NCBI RefSeq assembly: GCF_000340565.2
Contig: NZ_CP007203.1
Span: forward strand, 89,346-153,345
Direction: 5' to 3'
DNA length: 64,000 bases
Origin: Nodularia spumigena CCY9414
Lineage (GTDB): Bacteria > Cyanobacteriota > Cyanobacteriia > Cyanobacteriales > Nostocaceae
Shown here piece by piece: positions 10,856 to 18,761 of the stretch. Every line of letters begins with the position of its first letter. Positions within the stretch are counted from its first letter, which is position 1. Position numbers and translations under genes: made by a program. The notes under the pieces were generated by a model. The model did not search any database and was not told where the DNA came from. It worked only from the letters and a program-made list of their open reading frames with translations.

Positions 10856-11332
10856 TCATTCGTCTAATTGTCCACTTTGTCGTCCCAGTTCATAAATACC
10901 AGAAATAATACAAGCCATGATACCGAAGCTGATTCCCCAACTGCGTCCTAAACTAATTTCTATCAGCCAGTTGGATAAAGCACCAATTACCAGAAAAGGG
11001 ACGATACTAAATAACGAAGCATAAAAAGCGTTTTGGGATTCTCTGGCTTCTCGTGTCTTTTCAAATTCAGTTTGGCTGGTGTAAAGCGATCGCTCGGCAA
11101 AATTAAACCAACGATTTAGCTGCTCAATGATTTTATCACGCAGTGACGAAAAAGTAAAGTATAGCGCCAATGACCACAGACTCGCACCGGCGATCGCTAC
11201 CGTGTTAACCTCGATACGGAAAGGAATAATTTCAGTGATCATAGCTTGGAGATGTTCTGCAAATGGTCTTTTAAGCAATTTTAAGCATAAACGCTCACAG
11301 AATTTCTTTAAATTGCCAATTTTCTCGCTCAT
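10856..11332 (-). CDS. Conserved membrane protein of unknown function
   Basis: A protein of about 158 residues starting MSEKIGNLKK. A further upstream ATG would add 22 residues, but those are translated from a dispersed palindrome (11355-11379), so the internal ATG at 11332 is preferred. Two or three hydrophobic segments are visible: TVAIAGASLWSLALYF, then LFSIVPFLVIGALSNWL and SWGISFGIMACIISGIYELG. Between the first and second lies a charged helical stretch (TSQTEFEKTREARESQ) that could be cytoplasmic. No family is recognised. It converges on the restriction enzyme gene, with 5 bases between the stop codons. Confidence 0.6.
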   Translation of the reverse strand: MSEKIGNLKKFCERLCLKLLKRPFAEHLQAMITEIIPFRIEVNTVAIAGASLWSLALYFTFSSLRDKIIEQLNRWFNFAERSLYTSQTEFEKTREARESQNAFYASLFSIVPFLVIGALSNWLIEISLGRSWGISFGIMACIISGIYELGRQSGQLDE

Positions 11333-11354
11333 AGCGTGCGGAACCTCACCCCAA

Positions 11355-11379
11355 CCCCTCTCCTTATTAAGGAGAGGGG
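11355..11379. repeat. Dispersed palindrome CCCCTCTCCTTA/TAAGGAGAGGGG
   Basis: A 12-bp perfect inverted repeat around one T, preceded by CCTCACCCCAA. The same element occurs at 60064-60088, and sequence-related forms lie at 19770-19803 and 23236-23262. A REP-like, hairpin-forming family. Confidence 0.8.
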
Positions 11380-11484
11380 AGAGTGAAAAAGAAGTCACAG
11401 ACTGGGTTTGGTTGAATTAGATCAGAAGATTTAGGGGATATGAGGGGCGTGCCACTGCAATCATTTAGCCCATAACAGAATTAC

Positions 11485-11580
11485 AATTTTGGTGATGAGT
11501 CCCTGTGGCTAGGGATCAATCAATTAGGCGATCGCTGTACGGAACTATAACTCACGGCGATCGCTTCCCTCACCAAAATT
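11485..11580. repeat. 96-bp inverted-repeat-bounded element (possible MITE)
   Basis: The outer arms AATTTTGGTGA (11485-11495) and TCACCAAAATT (11570-11580) are perfect inverted repeats. Inside are two HIP1-containing copies of GGCGATCGC. The right arm ends on the first base of the stop codon of the gene at 11580-11816, so the element may have cut that gene short; it could equally act as a transcription terminator for the copper operon. Confidence 0.5.
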
Positions 11581-11816
11581 TACTGTTCTTTACCGTTGGT
11601 TGGCGCTGATGATTTGCTGAACAGAAACCACCATAACTCTAGTCCAATTAACGCTAAACCACCGATAGTTACACCAACTTTCAATGCTAAAGGTTGCTCT
11701 ATGGATTGAAATTCCCTAGTTTCCCCTGATGAAGTGGTTGGGATGCTTGCTGATGCAGTTCCTACAGACAAACCTAAAGCAGTCAGGCTTGCCCAAAGTA
11801 GATTTTTGCTGAACAT
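11580..11816 (-). CDS. Small secreted/membrane protein of the copper operon, possibly truncated
   Basis: 78 residues: a Sec-type N-terminus (MFSKNLLWASLTALGL, Ala-rich cleavage region near residue 24), a short linker, one transmembrane helix (about 46-66, GVTIGGLALIGLELWWFLF) and a short hydrophilic tail. It lies 20 bases downstream of the copper ATPase on the same strand and is probably co-transcribed. From memory of the family, longer cyanobacterial proteins with this kind of N-terminus go on into a periplasmic cupredoxin-like domain; here the frame stops at the edge of an inverted-repeat element. If that recollection is right, the metal-binding domain has been lost. No metal ligands are visible in what remains. 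Confidence 0.6.
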   Translation of the reverse strand: MFSKNLLWASLTALGLSVGTASASIPTTSSGETREFQSIEQPLALKVGVTIGGLALIGLELWWFLFSKSSAPTNGKEQ

Positions 11817-11836
11817 TAGTTAAGATATGGTATAAT

Positions 11837-14158
11837 TTAGGAGATGACTTTTGGCTGAAACTTTCGCAATCTGAGGGCATTTGTCACCACAGAAACCGAA
11901 GATAAAGCCATTGCAGCACCGGCAATAATCGGATTTAGCAACCAGCCAAACATAGGAAACAAAATTCCCGCAGCGATAGGAATGCCGATAACGTTGTAGA
12001 TAAAGGCAAAGAACAGGTTTTGGCGGATATTGCGAATTGTGGCTCGGCTGAGTTGAATGGCTGTGACGATTCCTTGTAAGTCTCCTGAAATCAGTGTAAT
12101 ATCACTAGCGGCGATCGCCACATCTGTTCCAGTACCAATTGCAATACCCACATCTGCTTGTGCTAGCGCAGGCGCATCATTAATCCCATCGCCTACCATC
12201 GCCACAATTTTAGCTTCATTCTTTTCGCCTTGCAGAGATTGAATCATCGCCGCTTTTTGGTCTGGGCGCACCTCTGGAAACACTCGCTGGATGCCGACTT
12301 GTTGCGCGATCGTCTCCGCAGTTTTCCGATTATCTCCAGTTAACATTACTACCTCTAAACCCAGTTTTTGCAGTATTTTCACTGCTGCGGCTGAGGAAGG
12401 TTTCAGAGCATCGGCAATACCCATAACTCCTGCTATTTCACCATCTACAGCCATTAAAATCACAGTTTTAGCCGCAGTTTCCCAAGCATCTTTATTTTCC
12501 TGGAGAACGTCAGTATTGATGCCCAATTCTGCCATCCAGCGCTGTGTACCAATTTGTACCAAGCGTTCGGAAACCACAGCTTGCACACCACTCCCAGCAA
12601 CGGCTGCAAAATTATCAGCTTCAGTTAAACTCACCTCTTGGGATTGAGCATATTTTACCACAGCTTCCGCCAAGGGATGCTCAGAATTGCGTTCCACGGA
12701 TGCAGCCAACTGTAAAAGCTGGAGTTCATTATGATCGGCTGTACCGTTGACAGAGACAAAATCTGTAACTGTGGGTTTTCCTTCAGTTAAAGTCCCAGTT
12801 TTATCGAGAACAATGGTTTGAATTTTGTGTGCTAATTCTAAGCTTTGGGCATCTTTAATTAAAATACCATTTTCTGCCCCTTTACCAGTCCCCACCATAA
12901 TTGAAGTTGGAGTAGCTAAACCCAAAGCACAAGGACAGGCGATAATTAATACACCCACCGTCGTCATGATGGCGAGGGTAAAGTTACCCATAAAATTAAA
13001 CCAAATCACAAAAGTGGCGATCGCGATCGCCATCACAACAGGTACAAACCAGCCCGTAACCTGATCTGCTAACCTTTGAATAGGAGCTTTAGAACCTTGG
13101 GCTTGCTGCACAAGTTTGACAATTTGCGCCAAAAACGTATCATTTCCCACTCGTGTCGCCCGAAACTGAAAACTACCAGTTTTGTTAATCGTCGCCCCAA
13201 TTACCTCATACCCTGGTTGCTTCTGCACTGGTAAACTTTCACCAGTCACCATCGCCTCATCCACCATAGAAGCACCATTAATCACCTCACCATCTACCGG
13301 AATCTTTTCCCCAGGGCGCACCAAAATCACATCATTAATTGCGACTTCCGTAATGGGAATATCCATTTCCACACCATCACGGATAACTCTAGCATTTTTG
13401 GGTTGTAGTCCCATGAGTTGATGAATAGCTTCCGAAGTTTTTCCCCTCGCGCGATGTTCTAACAACCGCCCCAGCAAAATTAAAGCAATTACAATCACCG
13501 AAACCTCATAATATACATGAGGCATCAAACCCTGAGCCATAAAAAATCCAGGGAAGAAAGTCACAAACACAGAATAGAGAAATGCTGCACTTGTACCCAC
13601 AGCCATCAGAGTATCCATTGTTGCTGTATGGTGTTTCAGGGCTTTCCAACCATTCACGTAAAAACTCCAACCACACCAGAATTGTACAGGTATAGTCAAC
13701 ACTAACTGCACCCAATAATTATGGAGAAATGCGGGAATAAACGGCACATTTATCCCAGTCATCATCGGTATGGAACCGACAAACATGATAATCCCAATCA
13801 CACCCCCCACAATCACCTTGCGGGTAATTTCCCTATCTTCCGCTAACTTACTGGCTTTTTCAGTCTCATCTTCCCCAGCCAGAATATCTGTTTGCGGTAA
13901 ATAAGAAGAGTATCCCACAGCATCGATAGCGGCTTGAATTGTCTTTAAATCAGTGCGTTTTTGGTCATAATTAATCGTGGCTTGCTCAAAACCAAAGTTA
14001 ACATTACAGTCAGTCACCCCTGGAACCGAGCGAATTGCTTGGTCGATATTGTTCGCACAGGAGGCGCAACTCATACCTTTGAGTTTGAGTGTGAGAGTAT
14101 CCATACTAAGTAAACCACTTTCACTGATATAGGGTGTTGAAGCAGAAGTTGCATTCAT
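11837..14158 (-). CDS. Copper-translocating P1B-type ATPase
   Basis: 773 residues with all marks of a Cu(I) P1B-1 ATPase: N-terminal heavy-metal-associated domain with GMSCASC (Cys31, Cys34), eight predicted membrane helices, actuator TGES (305-308), the intramembrane metal site CPC (408-410), the phosphorylated aspartate in DKTGT (452-456), an HPLAEA histidine in the nucleotide domain, and [11 protein letters not shown]. The CPC motif indicates Cu+/Ag+. Which cyanobacterial paralogue this is (CtaA plasma-membrane, PacS thylakoid, or a plain export CopA) cannot be told from sequence alone. The start could be Met19 instead of Met1. It sits between an Atx1-like chaperone gene and a small membrane protein gene, all leftward. 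Confidence 0.95.
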   Translation of the reverse strand: MNATSASTPYISESGLLSMDTLTLKLKGMSCASCANNIDQAIRSVPGVTDCNVNFGFEQATINYDQKRTDLKTIQAAIDAVGYSSYLPQTDILAGEDETEKASKLAEDREITRKVIVGGVIGIIMFVGSIPMMTGINVPFIPAFLHNYWVQLVLTIPVQFWCGWSFYVNGWKALKHHTATMDTLMAVGTSAAFLYSVFVTFFPGFFMAQGLMPHVYYEVSVIVIALILLGRLLEHRARGKTSEAIHQLMGLQPKNARVIRDGVEMDIPITEVAINDVILVRPGEKIPVDGEVINGASMVDEAMVTGESLPVQKQPGYEVIGATINKTGSFQFRATRVGNDTFLAQIVKLVQQAQGSKAPIQRLADQVTGWFVPVVMAIAIATFVIWFNFMGNFTLAIMTTVGVLIIACPCALGLATPTSIMVGTGKGAENGILIKDAQSLELAHKIQTIVLDKTGTLTEGKPTVTDFVSVNGTADHNELQLLQLAASVERNSEHPLAEAVVKYAQSQEVSLTEADNFAAVAGSGVQAVVSERLVQIGTQRWMAELGINTDVLQENKDAWETAAKTVILMAVDGEIAGVMGIADALKPSSAAAVKILQKLGLEVVMLTGDNRKTAETIAQQVGIQRVFPEVRPDQKAAMIQSLQGEKNEAKIVAMVGDGINDAPALAQADVGIAIGTGTDVAIAASDITLISGDLQGIVTAIQLSRATIRNIRQNLFFAFIYNVIGIPIAAGILFPMFGWLLNPIIAGAAMALSSVSVVTNALRLRKFQPKVIS

Positions 14159-14200
14159 CTGAATGCAACTTAATCAACTCAAACACATTTAGTTTGCATT

Positions 14201-14268
14201 CAAATAACATCAAACCCTTGTGGGTTGGGCATCAAACCCTTGTGGGGTGGGCATCTTGCCCGCCCTCC
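14201..14268. repeat. Dispersed GTGGGGTGGGCATCTTGCCCGCCC repeat, partly tandem
   Basis: In the gap between the copper ATPase and the chaperone gene the segment ATCAAACCCTTGTGGG appears twice and runs into the GGGCATCTTGCCCGCCC palindrome that recurs at 47172-47195 and, modified, near 50685-50730. It is a mobile or recombining repeat inserted inside the operon. Confidence 0.6.
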
Positions 14269-14300
14269 TTATGCAAAGTTCAATGTGGAGCTAATCAGAT

Positions 14301-14495
14301 TTAAGCCACGGGATAGCCAGCAGCAGCTAAAGCATCCTTAATTGCTGTTTCTGAAGCTTGAGTTTCTACGCTGACAAATTTGGTTTGTGGATCAGCCTCA
14401 ATGGTAGCATTGGCATCAATTGTTTTAACTGCATTGGTAATATTGTTTGCACAAGCAGAACAAGCCATATTGGGAACTGTCAGTTTGAGTGTCAT
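14301..14495 (-). CDS. Atx1-like copper chaperone (heavy-metal-associated domain)
   Basis: 64 residues, the usual Atx1 length, consisting of one HMA ferredoxin-like fold: MTLKLTVPNMACSACANNI with the Cu(I)-binding pair Cys-Ser-Ala-Cys, then a helix and the C-terminal AAAGYPVA. A longer reading with a TTG start at 14549 adds 18 residues of non-conserved sequence and is less likely. The protein would carry Cu(I) in the cytoplasm to the P-type ATPase encoded 142 bases downstream. It is the first gene after a MerR-type promoter (14665-14696), so copper- or metal-inducible expression is likely. Confidence 0.9.
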   Translation of the reverse strand: MTLKLTVPNMACSACANNITNAVKTIDANATIEADPQTKFVSVETQASETAIKDALAAAGYPVA

Positions 14496-14664
14496 AGATT
14501 TACGGTATGGAATAAAAGAACTATCAAGACTAAGCTTGTATCTGCTCAATTGCAGTCTGTAAAGCTAATTCAGCCATCTTTATGGCTGTAGGGGGTGCTT
14601 TCCACTGTCGTCAGCGATTAAGTTTGGCTTTTACTGACGCATGGCGGAGATTTACCTTATATTT

Positions 14665-14696
14665 ATCCTAAACTCTCTAGCCAACTAGAGAGTCTA
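14665..14696 (-). promoter_or_regulatory. MerR-family metal-responsive promoter and operator
   Basis: Read leftward: -35 TAGACT (14696-14691), a 20-bp spacer, and -10 TAGGAT (14670-14665). The spacer holds a perfect inverted repeat with 9-bp arms, ACTCTCTAG and CTAGAGAGT (14672-14693), separated by 4 bases. An over-long spacer with a central dyad is the diagnostic layout of promoters opened by MerR-type activators (compare zntA or copA of E. coli). It points at the chaperone-ATPase operon with a leader of about 160 bases. No merR-like gene is in the window, so the regulator acts from elsewhere. Confidence 0.8.
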
Positions 14697-14699
14697 TCA

Positions 14700-15643
14700 G
14701 AGTTTACAAATCTTAAAATTTCCTAGCTTGAGAGGGCTTTGCAGGGTGTGGGAGTGACTACAGCAAAATTTAGCCACAAACTCACAAATGTAATGATAAT
14801 TGTAATATTGCACGAGGCGATCGCTCATCGCCTTGGCTCAGTTTAAAATATTCAGATGAGATGACTTAAAAATAAATCTAAAAAAACTCAGCTATTGGTA
14901 ATCAAAGTTGGAATATTTGCTGTAGCTGAACTTGTATAGACATATGTTAAATCTGAGAAAATTTGACCCAACTTTTCAAGAAAAAAGGCTTGGACAAGCC
15001 AAGCCCTTATGTATACCAAGCATTTACTACACCAATAATAATTTAATCTTTCTATGCCTTTAGTTCATCCTCCTAAAGGATGTGTGCAAATAACCTAAAA
15101 ACTGATAATAAATTGCTTTGTTTAATCATAAAAAAAAGGTTTGGCTATAAACCAAACCTTGATTATTGCTGTGCTTAACAACGTACTGGACTATAATTTT
15201 AAGTTACTATTTTTATAGTTCATCTTCCTTTTGGAAGTCTCCAAATATTAACTTCATACTAGTTTTGGCGAAAGTCACTTCCAGTCCAGGTAATCATTTT
15301 GGCGACCAAAAATACCGAACTGCTGTGGCTATGCTTCTACATTTTTGTAGTAGCTATTTATATTCATTCAAAACTTTTAAAATATTCTCTAAGCCTAATA
15401 TAGCGATTTCTACCTCAATGAGGTATACCCAGAATTATTCGACCACAGATGGACACAGATAAACACAGATAAATCCTGATATTTTGCAGATTAGTAAACG
15501 CTATATACAATTTTATATTGCGTAAATTTAATTCATGTGTCAGAAGTATGAAAAAGGCTTGAACAAGTGCCAAGCCTTTATATATACCAGGTGTTTACCA
15601 TATCCAGCTATTTTAGCTATAAACTCATATCAATTCATCTATC
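14700..15643. other. Gene-free stretch with three related hairpins
   Basis: Nothing here resembles a protein. It contains three hairpins of similar wording: GGCTTGG...CCAAGCC (14987-15005), AAGGTTTGG...CCAAACCTT (15136-15160) and AAAGGCTTG...CAAGCCTTT (15553-15579). The first two are followed about 70 bases later by AGTTCATCCTCC- or AGTTCATCTTCC-like segments. A dispersed element (AACACAGATAAATCC...TAAACGCTATA, 15461-15504) also lies here and recurs at 46109-46152. The hairpins could be decayed copies of a small RNA gene or of one terminator. Confidence 0.45.
15553..15579 (-). terminator. Rho-independent terminator of the response regulator-kinase gene
   Basis: Stem AAAGGCTTG/CAAGCCTTT with a 9-base loop, followed on the leftward strand by a T-rich tail (TTTTTCAT). 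It lies 65 bases past the stop codon of the gene at 15644-17008. Confidence 0.65.
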
Positions 15644-17008
15644 TTAGAGTTGTATACAAATATTTGCAAATGTGATATGCAGCCTCATATATAAACAAAT
15701 TTTAGTGATGATAGTTTTGGGGGGTATTTCCGAGGAATTGTGAGCTACACTCAAGATAATTTCGCCACCAGGTGGAGTATATTTGCAAGCATTATTGAGT
15801 AATTCCGCCAAGATGCGCTCTAAGCTAGTACCATCTGATAATAGTGACGGCAGATTTGAGGGAAGATTTAACTGTAAAGTTTGCTGATGTTCTTGAAGAC
15901 GGACTTGAAACGGCGCAATTATCCAAGGTATCAACTGTTCTAAGAGCAACACATCTGGGGTAATCAAGAAACAGCCGTCAGCTTCTAAGCGTTGTAAGTC
16001 TAGCAAATCGTTGATTAGCGCCATTTCGCGATCGCACTCACCTGATAACATTTTTAAATAGCGGTGATTTTCTCCTGATCTGATAGAAAGTTGTAACATT
16101 TGAATCATCATCTTCATATTGCTCAGAGGCGATCGCAATTGGTGAGACAATAAATTTAAGAACTCATTTTTGAGTTGATTGATTTCTGCTAGTTGCGCTA
16201 CGAGTTGTTCTTGCTCACTTTGCTTTTTACGAGCCTCCATAACCTGTTTGCGCTCAGTCATATCTCGGAAAATTAATACCGCACCTGTAATCCGATCTTG
16301 ATCATCTCTAATGGGCGCAGCACTATCATGAATGGGAATCTCTGCACCATTTTTAGAAATCAGAACAGTTTCTGCTGGTAAACTAACGATATTACCATCT
16401 TGCAAGACTTTTGTGATCGGACTTTCCAAAAGCTCGTGAGTTTCTCCATTGGCAATCTTAAATACTTCCGATAAATTTCTCCCACAAGCTTCTTCTTGTT
16501 TCCAGCCCGTGAGAGTTTCAGCCACAGGATTCATAAAAGTTACTAACTCTTCAAAGTCGCTAGAAATGACTCCATCGCTGATACTTTTCAGGAGTGTAGA
16601 TACCCATTTTTGATGCGTTTTTAATTGCTTTTCTAATTTATGTTTAGTCAGAGCTATTTCAATATTTATTTGTAGCTCTCTTTCTTTAAAAGGTTTGAGT
16701 AAGTAGCCAAAAGGCTCAGTAATTTTGGCACGTTCTAAAGTTTTATTATCAGCATAAGCCGTCAGATAAATTATGGGAATATCCAAATGCTTGTGAATTT
16801 CATTAGCCGCTTGGATACCATCTATTTCCCCTTTTAATCTAATATCCATTAGCACTAAATCTGGACAAAGTTCTAAAGACTTATTAATTGCTTCTTGTCC
16901 TGAAGCAGCCATAGCAGAAACTATATAACCAAATTTTTGTAGCCGATTACGTAAATCTTTGGCAACAATAGCTTCATCTTCTACTATGACAATTTTTGTA
17001 ATTTTCAT
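15644..17008 (-). CDS. Response regulator-PAS-histidine kinase hybrid lacking its ATP-binding end
   Basis: 454 residues. Receiver domain (1-120) with the acidic pocket and phospho-acceptor Asp55 (LVLMDIRL) and Lys in YLLKPF; PAS domain (about 133-250) followed by DMTERK; HisKA with His289 (LLSHQLRSPLSN); then the start of HATPase with the N-box (ELLNNACKYTPPGGEI, near 400). After HNSSEIPP (about 422) the sequence diverges into about 30 unrelated residues and stops: the G1, F and G2 boxes needed for ATP binding are absent. Intact relatives continue for about 60 residues. The kinase is therefore probably dead, although the receiver and PAS parts could still act. The 17-base gap to the upstream receptor remnant suggests a former operon. 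Confidence 0.8.
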   Translation of the reverse strand: MKITKIVIVEDEAIVAKDLRNRLQKFGYIVSAMAASGQEAINKSLELCPDLVLMDIRLKGEIDGIQAANEIHKHLDIPIIYLTAYADNKTLERAKITEPFGYLLKPFKERELQINIEIALTKHKLEKQLKTHQKWVSTLLKSISDGVISSDFEELVTFMNPVAETLTGWKQEEACGRNLSEVFKIANGETHELLESPITKVLQDGNIVSLPAETVLISKNGAEIPIHDSAAPIRDDQDRITGAVLIFRDMTERKQVMEARKKQSEQEQLVAQLAEINQLKNEFLNLLSHQLRSPLSNMKMMIQMLQLSIRSGENHRYLKMLSGECDREMALINDLLDLQRLEADGCFLITPDVLLLEQLIPWIIAPFQVRLQEHQQTLQLNLPSNLPSLLSDGTSLERILAELLNNACKYTPPGGEIILSVAHNSSEIPPKTIITKICLYMRLHITFANICIQL

Positions 17009-17025
17009 GTGTAACCAAAGTTTAT

Positions 17026-17184
17026 TTATACTATAGGAAAATCTATTTTAAATTCTACTCCAATATCGCTCACAAAGGCTGTGATAGCTTTGATTAACCC
17101 CGATAGCCAATAAGTAGGATACCAACGCGTCCACACATCCATCAGATGGGTTCTACCGCAAGCAACAATAAATGCACTAAACAT
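17026..17184 (-). pseudogene. Remnant of an ethylene-receptor-like (ETR1-type) histidine kinase, internal deletion
   Basis: A 52-residue frame beginning MFSAFIVACGRTHLMDVWT and continuing to a YWLSGLIKAITAF segment. This matches helix 2 and the start of helix 3 of the ethylene-binding domain of plant ETR1 and its cyanobacterial relatives, including the Cys and His (in C-G-x-T-H-L) that hold Cu(I). The last residues, IGVEFKIDFPIV, look like the extreme C-terminus of a histidine kinase (the final strand of HATPase). The frame thus seems to join the two ends of a large kinase with everything between deleted. Upstream, only five or so further codons (KKIFL) resemble the family before similarity ends. 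It cannot be a working receptor; expression is doubtful. Confidence 0.6.
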
Positions 17185-17306
17185 CAAGAAAATCTTCTTT
17201 GCGTTGTGATCACAGGATTTTTTGATTCCATGTGAAAATTTTACAAAAACACAAGTCTAATTATAACTTATTAATAAATTTAAATGTATTTTCGGCTATA
17301 AATATT

Positions 17307-18083
17307 TTAAGATTTAAAATGTCTGGCTAACATATTCAATAGAATTTTTCGGGGTACTAATCGAGCTAATGTACTTCTGATTTGAGTTTTAATGTCACCC
17401 ATAACCAGTGTTGGTTGATGATTTTCTAAAGCCTTTAATGATTCACGCACAACTTCTTCAGAAGAATAAGCCTTATCTGTATTTCCTGCTAAAGCTGTCG
17501 GAAAGTTAGCTTCTACAAAAAAGTTGGTTTCTATGGGGCCTGGACAAGTAGCTAGGACACCCACACCATAGGGACGATTTTCTGCCCAAAGTGCTTCACT
17601 GAAACTGAGAATAAAAGCTTTACTAGCAGCATAAACAGAAAGATATGGTATTGGTTGAAATGCTGTAATTGAAGATACGTTAATAATGCCGACAGAATGG
17701 CGTTGACGCATAAGAGGTAGAAATTTATGGGTTAAATCTACCAATGCCAAAACGTTAAGCTGTACAATTTTTATTTGCCGTTCTCTGTCACTTTCGGCAA
17801 AATCACCATAGTCACCAAAACCAGCATTATTGATTAATAAATCAATGGTTAAACCCTTACTTTTAGTTATATCAAATACAGCCGCAGGTGCATCAGTTTC
17901 TGTTAAATCTTTAACAATAACATCAACTTGAATATTGTATTGGTCTTGTAGTTTTTTTGCTAGTTGATTAAGTTTTTCTGCGGAACGGGAAACTAAAACC
18001 AGGTTTGTCTTGCGTGTAGCTAATTCTTGGGCAAAGGCTTTACCAATACCACTAGATGCACCAGTTATTAAAGCAGTTAGCAT
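17307..18083 (-). CDS. Short-chain dehydrogenase/reductase (SDR)
   Basis: 258 residues starting MLTALITGASSGIGKAFAQ. It has the classical SDR set: dinucleotide-binding TGASSGIG, NNAG (INNAGFGDYG), the catalytic Ser (INVSSITAF), and the YAASK Tyr-Lys pair, followed by CPGPIETNF. A longer frame adds nine residues from an upstream ATA-rich stretch; the internal ATG is favoured because the family begins directly with the nucleotide-binding strand. The DltE/YqjQ-like layout with a basic C-terminal tail (LVPRKILLNMLARHF) suggests action on a lipid or another hydrophobic alcohol/ketone, which is inference. It stands alone, about 120 bases after the decayed kinase locus. Confidence 0.9.
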   Translation of the reverse strand: MLTALITGASSGIGKAFAQELATRKTNLVLVSRSAEKLNQLAKKLQDQYNIQVDVIVKDLTETDAPAAVFDITKSKGLTIDLLINNAGFGDYGDFAESDRERQIKIVQLNVLALVDLTHKFLPLMRQRHSVGIINVSSITAFQPIPYLSVYAASKAFILSFSEALWAENRPYGVGVLATCPGPIETNFFVEANFPTALAGNTDKAYSSEEVVRESLKALENHQPTLVMGDIKTQIRSTLARLVPRKILLNMLARHFKS

Positions 18084-18130
18084 TTTCAATATTGAATATT
18101 TTATGATCAATATTATAATTTTTTAAACTT

Positions 18131-18246
18131 AGGACTTACGCAATAACTCTCTGCAACCCTCTTTCCTTCGTGTCCTTCGCGTTCTTCTCCCAAGGGGAGA
18201 CGCTACGCGAATGTGGTTCGTTTTTTCATGATTTTGCGTAAGTCCT
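18131..18246. repeat. MITE-like element, TIR AGGACTTACGCAA
   Basis: A 116-bp element with perfect 13-bp terminal inverted repeats AGGACTTACGCAA / TTGCGTAAGTCCT. The interior contains the CTTCGCG... and TGTGGTTCGTTTTT phrases. A second copy with the same termini is at 52405-52496 (92 bp). No coding capacity, so it would depend on a transposase elsewhere. Confidence 0.8.
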
Positions 18247-18581
18247 GAAACTAATTTAAACAACTTTTAACTATTCAAACTTCTTTTCCAATAAGGATCA
18301 AAAAACACACGTTACTCAGTTAAAATTGACACATAATTAACAAAATTACAAACAGCCATGAACAAAGAATATACAATAAAATTAGGCTTTATGAAAAATT
18401 TTGCGTCAGTATTGCAAGTGTATTTTTTTTCTGATCATTGGGAAGACTAACCTCAGCCGAGATACAAATACTACTGTTAGCAGCAAAGAATAGTCCGCCG
18501 TGCATCTGTGGACTGACGGCATGAAAATTAATATTTGCTTTCCTGTAAAATATATGTTATATTAGGTTTTCGTGTGGTTAA

Positions 18582-18656
18582 GGACGTATAGCTCAGTTGG
18601 TTAGAGCGCTACGTTGACATCGTAGAGGTTCCTCGGTTCGAGTCCGAGTACGTCCA
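18582..18656 (+). tRNA. tRNA-Val (anticodon GAC)
   Basis: Cloverleaf readable by eye: acceptor GGACGTA/TACGTCC, D-arm GCTC...GAGC, anticodon stem CTACG/CGTAG around TTGACAT (anticodon GAC, reading GUC/GUU), T-arm CTCGG-TTCGAGT-CCGAG, discriminator A. CCA is not encoded. The variable loop counts six bases (AGGTTC), one more than the usual five, if the stems are drawn this way. Confidence 0.95.
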
Positions 18657-18688
18657 TGTAGGGTGGGTTAGCGCAGCGTAACCCACCA
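18657..18688. repeat. Dispersed GTAGGGTGGGTTAGCGCAGCG repeat
   Basis: Palindromic GGTGGGTTAGCG...CGTAACCCACC next to the tRNA gene. Related copies lie at 28293-28322 and, in altered form, at 35957-35986. A common Nostocales intergenic repeat. Confidence 0.7.
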
Positions 18689-18760
18689 TTATCCTGAACT
18701 TGGGTTAAAATTATCACAGTAACCCACCATTATCCTGAACTTGGGTTAAAATTATCACAG
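18679..18760. repeat. Perfect 41-bp tandem duplication before the kinase gene
   Basis: Two identical 41-bp copies (18679-18719 and 18720-18760), each beginning TAACCCACCATTATCC and ending AATTATCACAG; the second ends one base before the ATG of the kinase-GUN4 gene. The duplication starts inside the GTAGGGTGGG repeat, and it doubles the immediate 5' leader of the kinase gene. Confidence 0.9.
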
Positions 18761-18761
18761 A

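Noticed and set aside
13506-13715. Frames opposite or out of frame to the copper ATPase
   Set aside because: Shadows of the strongly supported ATPase reading.
14530-14577. 15-codon leader peptide MAELALQTAIEQIQA between the MerR promoter and the chaperone
   Set aside because: In frame from ATG to TAG but no ribosome-binding site and no attenuator fold seen; kept only as a curiosity.
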